Shown here: positions 63,083 to 64,000 of the stretch, piece by piece
Layout of the letters: every line of letters begins with the position of its first letter
Numbering within the stretch: the stretch's first letter is position 1
DNA from: an uncultured Mediterraneibacter sp.
GTDB taxonomy: Bacteria > Bacillota > Clostridia > Lachnospirales > Lachnospiraceae
Assembly (NCBI GenBank): GCA_934309345.1
Contig: CAKRDD010000002.1
Location: 62,001 to 126,000 of the forward strand
Direction of reading: 5' to 3'
DNA length: 64,000 bases
Made by a program: the position numbers and the translations under genes
The notes under the pieces: generated by a model
Database searches by the model: none
What the model was told of the DNA's origin: nothing
What the model saw: only the letters and a program-made list of their open reading frames with translations

Positions 63083-63607
63083 TTATTTTCCCTCTGAAAC
63101 AGGTTTTCCACACTCACTTGCATTTCCTGTAAGTATTGCAAGTCCATGTTCCAGAGATGGAAGTACTGCTTCTAAATTCTCCTTTACAGCCTTCGGGCTT
63201 CCCGGAAGATTAATGATCAATGTCTGATTGCGGATCACAGACGCACCTCGGCTAAGCATTGCTCTTGGTGTCACCTGAAGTGATGCCAGTCTCATTGCCT
63301 CTGCGATTCCAGGTGCATTCTTCGTTGCCACGGCAAGTGTCGCTTCCGGTGTGCAGTCACGCGGTGCAAAACCTGTTCCTCCTGTCGTCGCGATCAGATC
63401 CACTTTTTTCTCATCTGCAAGTTCACAAAGACACTGTTCGATCATCTTCTGCTCATCCGGAAGAAGTCTTACTTCTGCCACTTCATATCCGGCTTCTTCT
63501 AACATACTGCAAAGAAACGGTCCACTCTTATCCTCCCGCTCTCCTGCATATCCTTTATCGCTCAGCGTCACTACCGCTGCTTTCCATCTTTGTTCTTTCT
63601 TTTCCAC
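63083..63607 (-). CDS. moaB: MogA/MoaB family molybdopterin adenylyltransferase
   Basis: 174 residues from a GTG at 63607, 2 bases beyond the moaC stop, with AAGGCG-like sequence upstream. An ATG at 63646 (187 residues) overlaps moaC by 38 bases and has no ribosome binding site. Core motifs: VVTLSDKGYAGEREDKSG, IATTGGTGFAPRDCTPEAT and INLPGSPKAVKENLE. It activates molybdopterin with ATP before Mo insertion. MogA and MoaB cannot be told apart here. Confidence 0.9.
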   Translation of the reverse strand: MEKKEQRWKAAVVTLSDKGYAGEREDKSGPFLCSMLEEAGYEVAEVRLLPDEQKMIEQCLCELADEKKVDLIATTGGTGFAPRDCTPEATLAVATKNAPGIAEAMRLASLQVTPRAMLSRGASVIRNQTLIINLPGSPKAVKENLEAVLPSLEHGLAILTGNASECGKPVSEGK

Positions 63608-63608
63608 T

Positions 63609-64000
63609 TTACTTTTCGCCTTCTTTTCTTTCCTTCTTATATCCATTGTCGATCAGTCCGCTCTTGCCGCCGCTCTTTCTCACCAGATAGATTTCCCCAA
63701 TCTCCATCTTTTTGTCCATCGCTTTGCACATATCGTAAACTGTCAAAAGTGCTACACTTGCTCCTGTCAGAGCCTCCATCTCAACGCCTGTCTTCCCGGT
63801 CACACGTACTGTGCAATTACAATAAATTGCGAGCTCACTCTCAACCATCTCGAACTCCACCTTGCACTTTGTGATCGGAAGAATGTGACACATCGGAATC
63901 AGATCCGATGTCCTCTTTGCGCCCATGATTCCTGCTGTTGTCGCAACTCCAAGCACATCCCCTTTGCCTGCTGTTCCTTCCTTAACAGCACGGAATACTT
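63609..64000 (-). CDS. moaC: cyclic pyranopterin monophosphate synthase MoaC (partial)
   Basis: The visible 130 residues cover most of the protein; the N-terminus lies off the right edge. The frame is open to 64000 and reads VFRAVKEGTAGKGDVLGVA, then GIMGAKRTSDLIPMCH, both conserved in MoaC. The active-site region VTGKTGVEMEALTGASVA and TVYDMCKAMDK follow. A GTG at 63956 could look like a start but is internal. The highly basic tail (KKERKEGEK) is a C-terminal extension. It works with MoaA on the first step of Moco synthesis. Confidence 0.95.
   Translation of the reverse strand, partial: VFRAVKEGTAGKGDVLGVATTAGIMGAKRTSDLIPMCHILPITKCKVEFEMVESELAIYCNCTVRVTGKTGVEMEALTGASVALLTVYDMCKAMDKKMEIGEIYLVRKSGGKSGLIDNGYKKERKEGEK

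Noticed and set aside
63609..63956. MoaC starting at the GTG at 63956 (115 residues)
   Set aside because: The frame stays open to the window edge and encodes conserved MoaC residues upstream of that codon, so the gene is simply cut by the edge.

Overview
The window looks like chromosome of a low-to-moderate GC, spore-forming member of the Clostridia, most probably a gut Lachnospiraceae. Reasons: CodY, HrcA/CIRCE-controlled groESL, an uninterrupted sigK, the ireB-ruvX-DUF1292-fur-rnj-trmR-trhP block, families typical of the group (DUF1836, DUF5688, YerC), and a fused molybdenum hydroxylase of the kind found in purine-using anaerobes. I cannot name the genus from the sequence.

Layout. 1-6 kb: RlmD-type methyltransferase (cut by the left edge), a small membrane protein, pcrA, DUF1836 and YerC regulators, and a zinc-ribbon/coiled-coil membrane protein. 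6.3-9.5 kb: a fused [2Fe-2S]-molybdopterin hydroxylase (xanthine dehydrogenase type) and an RnfB-like polyferredoxin. 9.5-14 kb: an acidic-tailed membrane protein, asnA, a HAD phosphatase and an aspartate aminotransferase. 14.1-14.9 kb is a graveyard holding a deleted short-chain dehydrogenase and a deleted IS3-type orfA, followed by a C39-like lipoprotein. 15.8-24.7 kb: NlpC/P60 endopeptidase, gltBD, CPBP protease. 24.6-29 kb: AlaX-type editing protein, argS, nfo and tRNA-Arg(CCG). 29.1-35.9 kb: a sortase-assembled pilus operon (DUF5688 protein, thioester tip adhesin, LPVTG major pilin, class C sortase, small pilin). 36-42 kb: amidase-yqeG-efp, guaB, groESL. 42.4-48.4 kb: comM-dprA-topA-codY and a small unknown gene. 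48.7 kb: sigK. 49.3-56 kb: trhP, trmR, rnj, fur, DUF1292, ruvX, ireB and mtaB. 56 kb: an HPr-like protein without the catalytic His. 56.4-64 kb: thiI, cysteine desulfurase, rsmE, prmA, GH25 lysozyme, MOSC protein, moaA, moaB/mog and moaC (cut by the right edge).

How the parts connect. The molybdenum cofactor genes at the right end would supply the hydroxylase near the left end. Nitrogen flow is well represented: gltBD makes glutamate, the aminotransferase makes aspartate, asnA makes asparagine, and CodY is the usual nutritional regulator of such genes. A tRNA/rRNA modification theme runs through the right half: thiI with its sulfur donor (s4U8), mtaB (ms2t6A37), trhP with trmR (ho5U34 then mo5U34), rsmE and rlmD. 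The most variable parts are the pilus operon and the relic-bearing stretch at 14.1-15.7 kb. Starts were moved from the longest reading frame where a Shine-Dalgarno sequence or family length argued for it, and the reason is given each time. I see no CRISPR array, rRNA, intact insertion sequence, prophage or replication origin.
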